Made by a program: the position numbers and the translations under genes. A stretch of DNA of 20,026 nucleotides from contig JAXDJC010000121.1 in the NCBI GenBank assembly GCA_034663685.1, positions 1-20,026 on the forward strand, given 5' to 3'. A model generated the notes under the pieces. It had not been told where the DNA came from. It did no database searches and saw only the letters and a program-made list of their open reading frames with translations. This DNA comes from AC-37 sp034663685. GTDB taxonomy: Bacteria; Actinomycetota; Thermoleophilia; Solirubrobacterales; Thermoleophilaceae. The number at the start of each line of letters is the position of its first letter. Positions within the stretch are counted from its first letter, which is position 1. Of this stretch, positions 1-8,252 are shown one piece after another.

Positions 1-1006
1 CGCCCGAGAAGCTCTTCTTGCACAGCTCCGGGTTGAGGAAGCGCGGCAGCTCGCACGCCACCGTCTTCAGGTAGTCGAACGGCTGCGCGAGGATCGCGCG
101 CTTGCCCCACTCGCCGAGGGTCTTCTGCCCGATCGGCGGATGCCCGTACTTCTTGCGCGCGGGCGATCCCTTGAACCAGAGGTAGAAGAGCGACCCGGGG
201 CGCCTGTCCGCGGGTGTGGCGTCGCAGAGCGACTCCGTGCCCTTCGGCGGATCGAACTTGCGGCAGTCGGCGAACGGCGCAGCGCGCCCGTAGGCGTTCC
301 AGCCGCTCGTGGCGGTCCAGCCGGTGTTGCCGCCGTCGAGCGCGGCGCCGATCGCGTAGGAGCCGAGCACCAGCGCGGCCGCGCCCGCCGCCGCCGCCGT
401 CGGCAGCAGCCGGCCGCGGATCCCGCCCGGCATCGCGAGCAGCGTCCAGACCACCAGTACCGGCGGCAGGATCAGCCCCACGTTGCGGAAGAGCGCGGTG
501 CCGGCCAAGAGCGCGCCCGCGAGCGCCAGCCAGCGCAGCCGCCGCCCGCCCGGCTCCAGCGCTCGAACCGCCGCGTACAGCCCGCCCGCGAGCAACGGCA
601 GGAACGGGCCCTCCGAGAGCAGCGAGTGCTCCATGTAGAGCTGGTCGCCCGAGAGCAGCGTGACCGCGGCGGGGATCGCGGCCGCCCAGACCGGCGCGCC
701 GAGCCTGCGCACCGCCGCGTACAGCAGCAGCGCCGCCGCCACGCCGAGCAGGTGCTGGACCGCCACGGTGAACTCGAGCTGGTCCGAGACTAACCGCAGG
801 GCCTTCAGGAACGCGGCGTAGCCGGTCGGCCCGAAGCTGTCCTCGTACATCCCGTCCTTGATGTGCGCGAAGTGGAGGAAGCGCGCCGAGTCGTTGCTCG
901 ACAGGTACGCGGGGCGGTAGTCGGCCATCAGCCACACGCGCGCGGCGATCCCCGTCAGCAGCAGGATCGCGAGCGCCGGCGGCGGGCGCAGGCGGTGGAT
1001 CCTCAC
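1..1006 (-). CDS. Partial multi-pass membrane glycosyltransferase (PMT/GT39-like)
   Basis: The minus strand reads openly from a GTG at 1006 to the window edge, giving about 335 codons with the C-terminus missing. The protein opens with a hydrophobic segment (residues 11-28), followed by an extracytoplasmic loop with SSNDSARF around residues 36-43. An acidic residue after the first membrane segment is typical of polyprenyl-phosphate-sugar-dependent glycosyltransferases of the GT-C fold (PMT/ArnT/GT39 group). Several further Ala/Leu-rich membrane segments follow, then a soluble loop with several cysteines. The expected role is transfer of a sugar from a lipid-linked donor at the outer face of the membrane; donor and acceptor cannot be read from sequence. 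Its GTG overlaps the upstream GNAT stop as GTGA, so the two are probably translated together. It contains a TTA leucine codon at 793-791, unusual in such GC-rich DNA. Family assignment is moderately sure, exact function is not. Confidence 0.7.
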   Translation of the reverse strand, partial: MRIHRLRPPPALAILLLTGIAARVWLMADYRPAYLSSNDSARFLHFAHIKDGMYEDSFGPTGYAAFLKALRLVSDQLEFTVAVQHLLGVAAALLLYAAVRRLGAPVWAAAIPAAVTLLSGDQLYMEHSLLSEGPFLPLLAGGLYAAVRALEPGGRRLRWLALAGALLAGTALFRNVGLILPPVLVVWTLLAMPGGIRGRLLPTAAAAGAAALVLGSYAIGAALDGGNTGWTATSGWNAYGRAAPFADCRKFDPPKGTESLCDATPADRRPGSLFYLWFKGSPARKKYGHPPIGQKTLGEWGKRAILAQPFDYLKTVACELPRFLNPELCKKSFSG

Positions 1007-1752
1007 GCGTCGGCCGGGTCCGGCTTGCGCCGCTCCCACATCTGGACTCGTCCCAGGTCGCGGTAGCCGACGCGCCTGTACACGGGGTGGCCGAGCCGCG
1101 TGGCCACCAGGGTGCTGGTGGTGGCGCCGCGCTCGCGGGCGTCGGCCAGCGCCTGGCGCATGAGGAGCGTGGCGAGCCCGCGCCCGCGCGCCGCCTCCGT
1201 GGTGCCCACGAGCGTGACGTGCGCGTCGTGATCGTGGTCGTGTATCGCGAGCGTGCAGGCCGGGCGGCCCTCGGAGAGCGCGAGGTAGGGGTGGTAGCCG
1301 TCGTACCAGGCGAGCGCGTCGCCCACGTTGTCCCAGTGGTAGGCGTCGGCGAGCACTTCGACCACCCCGTCGCGGTCGGGGTCGGCGCTGAGGTCGAGCT
1401 CGCCATCGGCGGGCGCCTCGATCCCGGCGAGCTCACAGCCCATCGCCACGGGCTCGCCGTCGAGCACGCTGCCGGATGCTACGAGCGCGCTCGCCGCCCG
1501 CTCGTCGCCCTCGTGGGCCCACACCGTCCAGGCGGCGATGCCGGCCTGGTCGTAGGTGTCCGCTATCTCCGGCAGGCGCTGCTCGAGCTCCGCCGCGTCC
1601 GAGTAGACGACCGAGTTCACGACCGAGCGGTCGGGCATGGCGGGCACGATCCCGCCGGTCACGCCGCCCAGCTCGAAGGCGCTCCCGCCGGGCGTGGCCG
1701 CCGCAAATGAGGCCACGAAGTCGCGCAGCGATGGGAAGAGCCGGTCGATCAC
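1003..1752 (-). CDS. GNAT-family N-acetyltransferase
   Basis: About 249 residues. The C-terminal half carries the GNAT acetyl-CoA-binding signature (RGRGLATLLMRQAL) preceded by the beta-strand VTLVGTTEAA, and ends with the usual HPVYRRVGYRD segment. The N-terminal half (FPSLRDFV, then VVNSVVY and AAWTVW) matches the layout of two-part actinobacterial GNAT proteins, in which only the C-terminal half keeps the acetyl-CoA site. Substrate is unknown. I chose the GTG at 1752 because the conserved part begins with LFPSLRDF immediately after it; the frame stays open to a TTG at 1782, but that start would lie only 7 bp from the divergent start at 1790. The stop overlaps the next gene's GTG by 4 bp. 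Confidence 0.8.
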   Translation of the reverse strand: MIDRLFPSLRDFVASFAAATPGGSAFELGGVTGGIVPAMPDRSVVNSVVYSDAAELEQRLPEIADTYDQAGIAAWTVWAHEGDERAASALVASGSVLDGEPVAMGCELAGIEAPADGELDLSADPDRDGVVEVLADAYHWDNVGDALAWYDGYHPYLALSEGRPACTLAIHDHDHDAHVTLVGTTEAARGRGLATLLMRQALADARERGATTSTLVATRLGHPVYRRVGYRDLGRVQMWERRKPDPADA

Positions 1753-1789
1753 GCGGCAATGATCGTGGATCGCGCGGCACAATCGCGGC
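1753..1789. promoter_or_regulatory. Short divergent start region, weak leaderless -10 boxes
   Basis: Only 37 bp separate the GNAT start (1752, minus) from the asparagine-synthase-like start (1790, plus). The plus strand has CACAAT (1778-1783) 6 nt before its GTG, and the minus strand has GATCAT 6 nt before its GTG. Both match the A at position 2 and T at position 6 of a -10 element but not the first T. No Shine-Dalgarno sequence is visible on either side. The region resembles the better-supported bidirectional promoter near 9590, but the match is weak. Confidence 0.25.
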
Positions 1790-3619
1790 GTGAACCTCTT
1801 CGTTCTGGCGTGGTCGGGCGAGCGAGCGGTGGATCCGGCGGGCCCCGCGGCCGGCCTGCGCCGGCTGCTCGAGCGTCTGCCGTTCTTCCCCGGGCGGCCG
1901 GTCGAGACCTGGACGGCGCCGTCCGCCGCGCTCGCCGCGGCGTGGATCTCACACGGGCCCGAGCAGACCGGCGGGGTGCGCTACGTGCACACCGAGCAGC
2001 GGCGGCTGGCCATGTTCTCGGGCCGCCCGATCCGCTGGACCGGCGACCTCGAGGCCGACGGCCGCGGCCCGCTCGACCCGGCCTTCTACCTCGAGCCGGC
2101 CGAGCGCTGGAGCGAATCGCTCGACGGGCGCTTCGCCGCCGTTCGCTACGACGACTCCGACCGCACGCTCGAGGTGGCCTCCGACGCACTCGGCGCCTAC
2201 CCGATCTACGAGGCGCACGCCGACGGGATCCGCTGGACGTCGAACAACGCCGAGGTGCTGCGCGAGCTGTGCGACGCCCGCGAGCTCGATCCCGCTGTGC
2301 TCGCCCCGGTGCTCGGCGGTGGGTGGTCGCTCTCGGGCGACCCGGTGTGGTCGGGCGTGCGGCGGGTCACCTACGGGTGCGTCCGCCGGCTCAAGCCGGG
2401 CGCGCCGGCGAGCCGCGCGGAGCTGCTGCCGCTTGCGCAGATCGCGTCGATGATCGGTGCTGGGTTCGACCCCGAGCGCGCCGGCGCGATCCTCACGGAG
2501 GGCGTGCGCGCGCTCGCCGACTGGCCGATGCGCCCGAGCGTGGTGCCGGTCACCGGCGGCCGGGACTCGCGGGTGGTGCTCGGCGCCGCGCTGCGCTCGG
2601 GGATCCGGTTCGAGTCGACCACCGGCGGCGACGAGGCCTCGCCCGACGTGCAGGTCGGGCGCCAGCTGGCCGAGGTTGGCGGCGTGCCGTACTCGATCCT
2701 CGAGCACGACCCGCACGGAAGCGTGTGGGACGACTGGCGCCGGGCAGCCGAGATCGTGGACCTCACCGCGTCCGGCACCGCCAGCCTCGCCGACGCCGCG
2801 GGCTTCCCGCTCGGCCCGCGCGGGGGCTCGCTCGTGCTCTGGCACAGCGGGCAGGGCGGGGAGATCGCCCGTGCGTACTACGGGATCGGCGCCGGGCTCT
2901 CGCGCGACGGGCTCGTGCAGCGCCTCGCGCGCTCGTTCCTGGGGCAGCGGCCGGGGCGCGCCGACGTGCTCTCCGCCGCCGGGCGCGCGGTGGTGGAGGA
3001 GCAGATCGGCGGCTGGGTTGACCGCCAGCTCGCGGCGGGGATCGGCGCCGCCGACGTGCCGGACATGTTCTACCTCCAGCGGCGCATGGGCACGTGGGCG
3101 GGGCCGTCGCACGGGTGCGTGGAGTTCGTGCGCGACACCACCTCGCCGCTGTGGTCGCGGCGGCTCCTGCCCGACGAGCTGGGCCTCGCCGCCACCGAGC
3201 GAGCCCGGCACCTGTTCCACCTGCGCGTACTCGAGGGGGTGGCGCCGGAGCTCGTGGGCGTGCCCTTCGAGGACCGGCGCCCGTGGCCGGCGCGGCGCTC
3301 GGTGGCGTCGCTGAAGATGGAGCGGGCGCGCGAGCTGGCCGGCAAGGCGGCGGCGGAGGCGCGGCGGCGCACGGTCGCGCGGCGCCGGCGCGCCGAGGCG
3401 GGTGCGGCCGGCGCTGCCGACGACCCGTTCGCTCGTGTGCTGCCGGAGATTCGCGACACGGTGCTCTCCCAGTCCGAGCACCAGGCCTGGCCGGTCCTCG
3501 ACCGCGACCGCGTGGAGCGGCTTCTGTCCTCCCCGCCGGGAGCGCTCGACACGATGAGCCGCTACTACGCCTGGCGGCTGGCCACGGTGTTCGGCGCGAT
3601 GGCGCCCGCCCGAAGCTAG
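1790..3619 (+). CDS. Asparagine-synthase-like protein without glutaminase cysteine
   Basis: This 609-residue protein has the two-domain plan of class II asparagine synthetases. An Ntn-amidohydrolase-like N-terminal part (roughly 1-165) includes LDGRFAAVRYDD and SDALGAYPIYEA. An ATP-pyrophosphatase part follows, whose PP-loop is TGGRDSR at 255-261 (usual form SGGxDS). The protein starts MNLF, so the catalytic Cys2 of true glutamine amidotransferases is absent and no nearby Cys-Gly replaces it. It is therefore unlikely to use glutamine and may adenylate a carboxylate for amide or lactam formation, as other AsnB-like enzymes do; the substrate is unknown. The C-terminal 100 residues are Arg/Ala-rich. 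No lasso-peptide precursor or partner protease is seen nearby. Start is GTG with no Shine-Dalgarno sequence. The TAG stop shares CTAG with the convergent gene. Confidence 0.8.
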   Translation: MNLFVLAWSGERAVDPAGPAAGLRRLLERLPFFPGRPVETWTAPSAALAAAWISHGPEQTGGVRYVHTEQRRLAMFSGRPIRWTGDLEADGRGPLDPAFYLEPAERWSESLDGRFAAVRYDDSDRTLEVASDALGAYPIYEAHADGIRWTSNNAEVLRELCDARELDPAVLAPVLGGGWSLSGDPVWSGVRRVTYGCVRRLKPGAPASRAELLPLAQIASMIGAGFDPERAGAILTEGVRALADWPMRPSVVPVTGGRDSRVVLGAALRSGIRFESTTGGDEASPDVQVGRQLAEVGGVPYSILEHDPHGSVWDDWRRAAEIVDLTASGTASLADAAGFPLGPRGGSLVLWHSGQGGEIARAYYGIGAGLSRDGLVQRLARSFLGQRPGRADVLSAAGRAVVEEQIGGWVDRQLAAGIGAADVPDMFYLQRRMGTWAGPSHGCVEFVRDTTSPLWSRRLLPDELGLAATERARHLFHLRVLEGVAPELVGVPFEDRRPWPARRSVASLKMERARELAGKAAAEARRRTVARRRRAEAGAAGAADDPFARVLPEIRDTVLSQSEHQAWPVLDRDRVERLLSSPPGALDTMSRYYAWRLATVFGAMAPARS

Positions 3620-5256
3620 GCGAGGGTCCGCCGGAAGGTCTCCACCAGCTCCGGGTCGGTCGAGTCCCCCGGCAGCACGCGCTCCAGCGTCAGCTCCGCG
3701 TGCCGGCCGTGCCAGTCGATCGTGGCCACCTGGTTGTCGAACACCGGGCCCTCGCAGAGCCGCCAGCCGATGCCGGGCCTCCGGGCGCCCGAGCTGCGCG
3801 CGAGCGCGGTGCCGATCGCGCCGGCCGCGCGGCCGCACGTGAAGCGCACGGCCGCCTTCTCGTGCCGCGCGAGCGGGTTGCGGATCGGCGAGCAGACCGC
3901 CTGCCACACCGGGCTCCGCGCGCCCGTCCCGCGCGGGAAGCCGACCTCCGCCACGTACGCGTAGTGCACGTCGCCCGAGAGCATCGTTACCGAGCCCGGC
4001 GCCTCGCCGCGCTCGCCACTCGCCACCGCCTCGAGCAGTTCCTCCACGCGCTCCAGTGAGGCGTCGAACGCCGCCCAGTGCTCGAGGTCCACGCCCTGGC
4101 GGATCTTCTCGCCGAGCCCGGCGAACGCCCCGCCCCAGGCGCCATCGCACACGCGCTCGTTCCACGCCTCGAGGTCGTGCACCGGCCTCGGCAGCAGGAA
4201 GGGGAGCGAGCTGACCAGGAACAGGTGGTTGAAGTCGCCGGTCGCGTGCTGCTCCACGTACGCCCACTCGTCGTCGCCGAGCATCCTGCGCTCGCCCTCG
4301 AGCACGCGCCCGGCACGCGAATCGACCACCACCACGCGCGCCCTGGCCACGTCGCGGCAGTAGGTCCAGCGCGTGCCCGCCGGCTCGCGGTCGGCGCGCA
4401 CGGCGAACGCGTGGAGATCGTCGCCGAGGTCGGGCACCCGGCGTGCGCGCTGGAGCAGGCCGTCGGCGTCGTGCTGGCGCGGCGACAGGTTGCCCAGGTG
4501 CTGGTAGAGCCAGTACGACATGAACGCCCCGGCGATCCGCTCCTCCCACCACGGCTGCGCGCGGATCTCGTCGAGCCACGCCTGTGACGTGTTCCAGTCG
4601 TCGTGCACGTCGTGGTCGTCGAAGATCATCGCCGTCGACACCGTGGACATCAGCCAGCGGATCACGGGCTCGCCCCACGACTCGTGGTAGAGGCGCACGT
4701 ACTCCTCGAAGTCCGCCACCTGCATGCCGGCTCCCTCGTCCGGGTCGCGCCGGCTGCGGATGAAGTCCTTCACGTGCGGCGAGACCTCGTCGGCGTAGAC
4801 CTGGTCGCCGATCATCAGCAGCAGGTGCGGCCATTCGTCCTCGGGGAGGTCGCGCATGCGCAGCGCATAGGCGCGCAGAGCGTCCACCTCGCGGCCGAGC
4901 GGGCTCTGGTCCTTCGTCAGGTCGTACGGCGGCTCGTGCGGGTAGCCGACGCGGCACGACCCGAAGATCAGGCGGTGCCGCTCCCCCTCCTTGGGGGTTC
5001 GAATCGACGGCGGCGGCATGGCCGAGCCCGGGTCGGGCCAGACCTCCTCGCCGTCGAGCGCGACCGTGTAGCCGTAGCGCGTGCCGGGCTCGAGGCCCTT
5101 GACGTAGGCGATCGCGTAGTGACGGCCGCGCACGCAGAAGGTGGGCGTCCGCGAATGGAGGACCGAGACCTCGCACGGCTCGTCGGTCTCGACCCAGATC
5201 GTGGCCTCCGTCTCCCCGACGTAGCGCAGGAGTGGTCCGAGGAGGAGCCGGGGCAC
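3616..5256 (-). CDS. PhoD-like metallophosphatase, cytoplasmic form
   Basis: This 546-residue protein has an N-terminal beta-sandwich-like segment (about 1-90) followed by a metallophosphoesterase domain of the PhoD alkaline phosphatase type. Visible motifs are GSCR (99-102), GDQVYAD (150-156), DDHDVHDDWN (213-222), VDSRAGR (311-317) and SGDVHYAY (427-434), which together supply the usual metal ligands. It should hydrolyse phosphate mono- or diesters; its substrate is unknown. Unlike secreted PhoD enzymes it has no Tat or Sec signal, so it is probably cytoplasmic. The start is GTG, 10 nt after the upstream glycosyltransferase stop, and a TAGCTT box lies 7 nt in front of it, suggesting a leaderless transcript in addition to read-through from the proline genes. 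Its stop shares the palindrome CTAG (3616-3619) with the convergent gene. Confidence 0.85.
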   Translation of the reverse strand: MPRLLLGPLLRYVGETEATIWVETDEPCEVSVLHSRTPTFCVRGRHYAIAYVKGLEPGTRYGYTVALDGEEVWPDPGSAMPPPSIRTPKEGERHRLIFGSCRVGYPHEPPYDLTKDQSPLGREVDALRAYALRMRDLPEDEWPHLLLMIGDQVYADEVSPHVKDFIRSRRDPDEGAGMQVADFEEYVRLYHESWGEPVIRWLMSTVSTAMIFDDHDVHDDWNTSQAWLDEIRAQPWWEERIAGAFMSYWLYQHLGNLSPRQHDADGLLQRARRVPDLGDDLHAFAVRADREPAGTRWTYCRDVARARVVVVDSRAGRVLEGERRMLGDDEWAYVEQHATGDFNHLFLVSSLPFLLPRPVHDLEAWNERVCDGAWGGAFAGLGEKIRQGVDLEHWAAFDASLERVEELLEAVASGERGEAPGSVTMLSGDVHYAYVAEVGFPRGTGARSPVWQAVCSPIRNPLARHEKAAVRFTCGRAAGAIGTALARSSGARRPGIGWRLCEGPVFDNQVATIDWHGRHAELTLERVLPGDSTDPELVETFRRTLA

Positions 5257-5263
5257 GCGCGGG

Positions 5264-5269
5264 AAGCTA
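5264..5269 (-). promoter_or_regulatory. Leaderless -10 box of the PhoD-like gene
   Basis: TAGCTT on the minus strand ends 7 nt before the GTG at 5256. The same hexamer stands 8 nt before rpe. The TAG of the box is also the stop codon of the upstream glycosyltransferase. There is no Shine-Dalgarno sequence between box and start. Position and shape fit a TANNNT -10 element of a leaderless mRNA; no -35 element is obvious. Confidence 0.5.
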
Positions 5270-6694
5270 CCGCGCGCGCTCGTAGACCAAACCGGTGGGG
5301 TCCGGCGTGTAGCGCCGGGCGGCGAGCGCGGCGATCGTGACCTGGCGCGGGCGCGCCGACACGAAGCGGGCGAGAACGTACGTCGGATCGCGGTCCGTGG
5401 CGAGCACGCGGAAGCCGGGCGCCGGCGGCGTGAGCGGCGGCGCGCGCCCGTCGCGCGTCATCACGATCGCGTCGATCTCGCGGACCGGGAAGCGCGGGCC
5501 CGGCGGCGCCTCGATCTCCGGCTCGTACACGCGCAGGGGCACGAAGCCCACGTCCGGGCTCACGAGGATCACCCGCTCGGTGCGCGGCCGGCCCAGCGCC
5601 GCGGCGGCCGAGCGCCAGTCGTCGCGCTGGAGCCGCGGGGTGAGTGCGACCGACACCGACACCACGAGGAACAGCGCGCCGAGAGCGGCGGCCAGCGCGA
5701 GCCCGGCCGGCCGCGCGCGCGGGAGCGCGAGGGCGGCTGCCACCCCCGCGAACAGCGGGACCCAGGCGACCGCGACGTAGCGCGCGGCGAAGTAGTCGAC
5801 GCCGGCCACCGCCAGGGCGAGCGGCATGAGGAGCACCGCGGCGCCGATCGCGAGCGGCAGCGCCAGACGCCGGCGCTGCTCCGGCGTGGCCCGCGCGAAC
5901 GCCAGGGCCAGCGCCGCGGCCACGAGCAGCGCGCACAGCGGCCCGATCCCGCGCACCGGCCCGCCGTACTTCCCCACGAGGAGCTCCTTCGCGGTGCTTC
6001 CGGTCCGGCTGGCGATCGACGCGCTGCCCACCTGAGCGCCGCCGTTGTGGCGCTGGTCGAGCGCGAGCGGCACGAGAGCGAGGCCGACGACGAGCATCGG
6101 AATGCACGCGAGCGCTACCCGGCGCCGGTCGGCCGGGCGGCGGAGCATCCACGCGACCTCGGCGGCGACGACGAACGCGGCGAAGTAGTGCGTTGCGAGC
6201 GCGAGGGCCGCGGCGACCGACCAGCTCACGAGGTTGCGTCGCGACGGCTCGTCGCCGAAGCGGAGCGCGTACAGCAGCGTGAGGCTCGCGAGGAGCACGA
6301 CGAGCGCGTATGAGCGCGACTCCTGCGAGTACCAGACGAGGAACGGGCTCACCGCCACGAGGCCCGCCAGCACCAGGCCGGCGGCACGGGACGCCACCTG
6401 GCGGCCGATCAGGTACGCGACCGGCACCGTGGCCGTGCCGGCCAGCGCCGAGAGCGAGCGCAGGCCCGGCTCGCACGCGCCGAACACGTGCGTCCACGCC
6501 CAGGCGAGCACGTAGTAGAGCGGCGGGGTGTTCTCCCCGCCCCTGATCAGGTCCGGCATGTCGCCGAGCCCGTGGTCCACGATGCGCTTGGTGAACGCCT
6601 CGTCGAGCCAGAAGCTCTGCTCCCCGATCCCGGCGAAGCGGAGCGCGGCGGCCAGTACGACGATCGCCGCGAGGGCGCGCCTACTCGACGACAA
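5267..6694 (-). CDS. GT39-type membrane glycosyltransferase
   Basis: This 475-residue protein has about ten hydrophobic segments and the hallmarks of PMT-type GT-C enzymes: WLDEA in the first outside loop (29-33), with the acidic pair expected to be catalytic, NTPPLYY (55-61) and YSQESRSYAL (122-131), a motif widespread in actinobacterial membrane mannosyltransferase-like proteins. A soluble C-terminal region follows residue 350. Predicted role: transfer of a sugar from a polyprenyl-phosphate donor to an envelope glycan or protein. The start is a TTG at 6694, overlapping the P5C dehydrogenase stop by 14 bp; no better start is seen in frame and there is no clear Shine-Dalgarno sequence. It is likely co-transcribed with the proline genes although no functional link is evident. 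Confidence 0.82.
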   Translation of the reverse strand: MSSSRRALAAIVVLAAALRFAGIGEQSFWLDEAFTKRIVDHGLGDMPDLIRGGENTPPLYYVLAWAWTHVFGACEPGLRSLSALAGTATVPVAYLIGRQVASRAAGLVLAGLVAVSPFLVWYSQESRSYALVVLLASLTLLYALRFGDEPSRRNLVSWSVAAALALATHYFAAFVVAAEVAWMLRRPADRRRVALACIPMLVVGLALVPLALDQRHNGGAQVGSASIASRTGSTAKELLVGKYGGPVRGIGPLCALLVAAALALAFARATPEQRRRLALPLAIGAAVLLMPLALAVAGVDYFAARYVAVAWVPLFAGVAAALALPRARPAGLALAAALGALFLVVSVSVALTPRLQRDDWRSAAAALGRPRTERVILVSPDVGFVPLRVYEPEIEAPPGPRFPVREIDAIVMTRDGRAPPLTPPAPGFRVLATDRDPTYVLARFVSARPRQVTIAALAARRYTPDPTGLVYERAR

Positions 6695-8252
6695 GCCCGT
6701 GACGCATCGTGTTCTCGGTGACCACCCGCGGCTCCACGAACTGGAGCAGGTAGCCCGGCCCGCCGGCCTTGAAGCCCACGCCCGAGCGGCGGTTGCCGCC
6801 GAACGGCTGGCGGCCCACCATCGCGCCGGTGATGTGGCGGTTCACGTAGAGGTTGCCGACCGGCGTGCGACGCGACACCTCCGCGATCGCCGCGGGATCG
6901 CGCGAGAAGAGGCCTCCGGTGAGCGCGTACGGGGAGGCATCGAGCACGTCGCAGGCGGCGCTCACCGACGCGACCGGCTCCACGGCGAGCAGCGGCCCGA
7001 AGATCTCCTCGTGCAGAACCGGCGAGTCGGGCGCGAGGTCGGCGGCCAAGGTGGGGGCGCAGAACCAGCCGTCGCCGGGCACGGGCTCGCGGCGGGCGGC
7101 GATCCGGCCGTCTCGCGCTGCGCGCGCGGCGTAGTCCTCCACCCGATCGCGCGACTCCTCGTCGATCACCGGCGGCACGTCGGTGCCGAACGCCTCGGCC
7201 TGGCCGACCTGGAGCACCGACGTGGCGCCCGCCAGCCGCTCGACCAGCGTGCCGGCCACGCGCTCGTGCGCCAGCACCCGCGCCGCGGCGGAGCACTTCT
7301 GCCCGGCGTACACGAAGGCGCTGCGCACGATGGCCGGCACCGCCTCGTCGAGGTCCGCGTCGGAGTCCACGATCACCGCGTTCTTGCCGCCCATCTCGGC
7401 GATCACGCGCTTCACGTGGTTCTGCCCCGCCGGCGTCTCCGCGGCCGCGCGCACGATGTCGAGGCCCACCGCGCCCGACCCGGTGAAGGCGATCGTGTGC
7501 ACGCCCGGGTGACGGACGAGCGCGGCGCCCGCATCGCCGAAGCCGGGGAGGAGCTGGATGGCGCCGGCGGACACGCCCGCCTCGCGCAGCGCGCGCACGA
7601 GCATGAGCGCGCTCGCGGGCGACTGCTCGGCGGGCTTGAGGACCACCGAGTTGCCGGTGGCCAGGCCCGCAGCCACCATGCCGGTCGGGATCGCCAACGG
7701 GAAGTTCCACGGCGAGATCACGGCCACCACCCCGCGCGGCTCCCAGCGCATGGTGTTGCGCTCGCCCGGCGCCTGGAGCAGCGGCGGGCCCTCGGCCAGC
7801 TCGACCGCGGCGCGCGCGTAGTACTCGAGGAAGTCGATCGCCTCGCACACGTCGGCGTCGGCCTCGGGCCACGGCTTGGCGCACTCGCGAACCTGGAGTG
7901 CGGCGAGCTCCAGGCGGCGCTCGCGCAGGACCGCCGCGGCGGCCACGAGGATCTCGGCGCGGGCGGCCGCGCCGTGGTCGCGCCACTCGGGGAAGGCGGC
8001 GGCGGCCGACTCCACCGCTACGGCGGCATCGGCCTCGCTCGCCTGGGCGGCCACTGCCACCACGCGGTCGGGCCGGCCCGGGTCGGTCGACTCGAACCGC
8101 TTGCCGCCGGACGGGCTGCGCTCCCCGTCGCCCACCAGCACGGGCACGTTCAGCGGCAGCCGCGGGTCAAGCTCGGCGAGCGCGGCCGTGAGCGACTCGC
8201 GCGCGGGCGCGCGGCGCAGCTCGAGCGTCGGCTCGTTGGCGAACTCCCTCAC
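6681..8252 (-). CDS. pruA: L-glutamate gamma-semialdehyde (P5C) dehydrogenase
   Basis: This 523-residue aldehyde dehydrogenase catalyses the second step of proline breakdown, oxidising glutamate semialdehyde to glutamate with NAD+. Visible features are PWNFPLAIPTG (181-191), FTGSGAVG (256-263) of the Rossmann fold, general base Glu286 in EMGGKN, nucleophile Cys320 in AGQKCSA, and EEIFGPLLAVE (415-425). Its C-terminal PFGGNRRSGVG and length match the ALDH4/PutA-type dehydrogenase. The GTG start at 8252 overlaps the proline dehydrogenase stop as GTGA, so the two enzymes are made together, which suits channelling of the unstable P5C intermediate. The frame is open much further upstream, but that is antisense noise over the dehydrogenase gene. 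Confidence 0.93.
   Translation of the reverse strand: MREFANEPTLELRRAPARESLTAALAELDPRLPLNVPVLVGDGERSPSGGKRFESTDPGRPDRVVAVAAQASEADAAVAVESAAAAFPEWRDHGAAARAEILVAAAAVLRERRLELAALQVRECAKPWPEADADVCEAIDFLEYYARAAVELAEGPPLLQAPGERNTMRWEPRGVVAVISPWNFPLAIPTGMVAAGLATGNSVVLKPAEQSPASALMLVRALREAGVSAGAIQLLPGFGDAGAALVRHPGVHTIAFTGSGAVGLDIVRAAAETPAGQNHVKRVIAEMGGKNAVIVDSDADLDEAVPAIVRSAFVYAGQKCSAAARVLAHERVAGTLVERLAGATSVLQVGQAEAFGTDVPPVIDEESRDRVEDYAARAARDGRIAARREPVPGDGWFCAPTLAADLAPDSPVLHEEIFGPLLAVEPVASVSAACDVLDASPYALTGGLFSRDPAAIAEVSRRTPVGNLYVNRHITGAMVGRQPFGGNRRSGVGFKAGGPGYLLQFVEPRVVTENTMRHGLVVE

Noticed and set aside
1790..3619. Lasso-peptide cyclase
   Set aside because: No precursor peptide, RiPP recognition element or leader peptidase is seen next to it, and TGGRDSR-type AsnB-like proteins occur widely outside lasso clusters.
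1949..5176. Minus-strand open frame of more than 1000 codons
   Set aside because: It runs antisense to the asparagine-synthase-like gene and out of frame with the PhoD-like gene; its composition is Arg/Ala/Pro/Gly-rich with no domain, as expected of GC-rich shadow frames.
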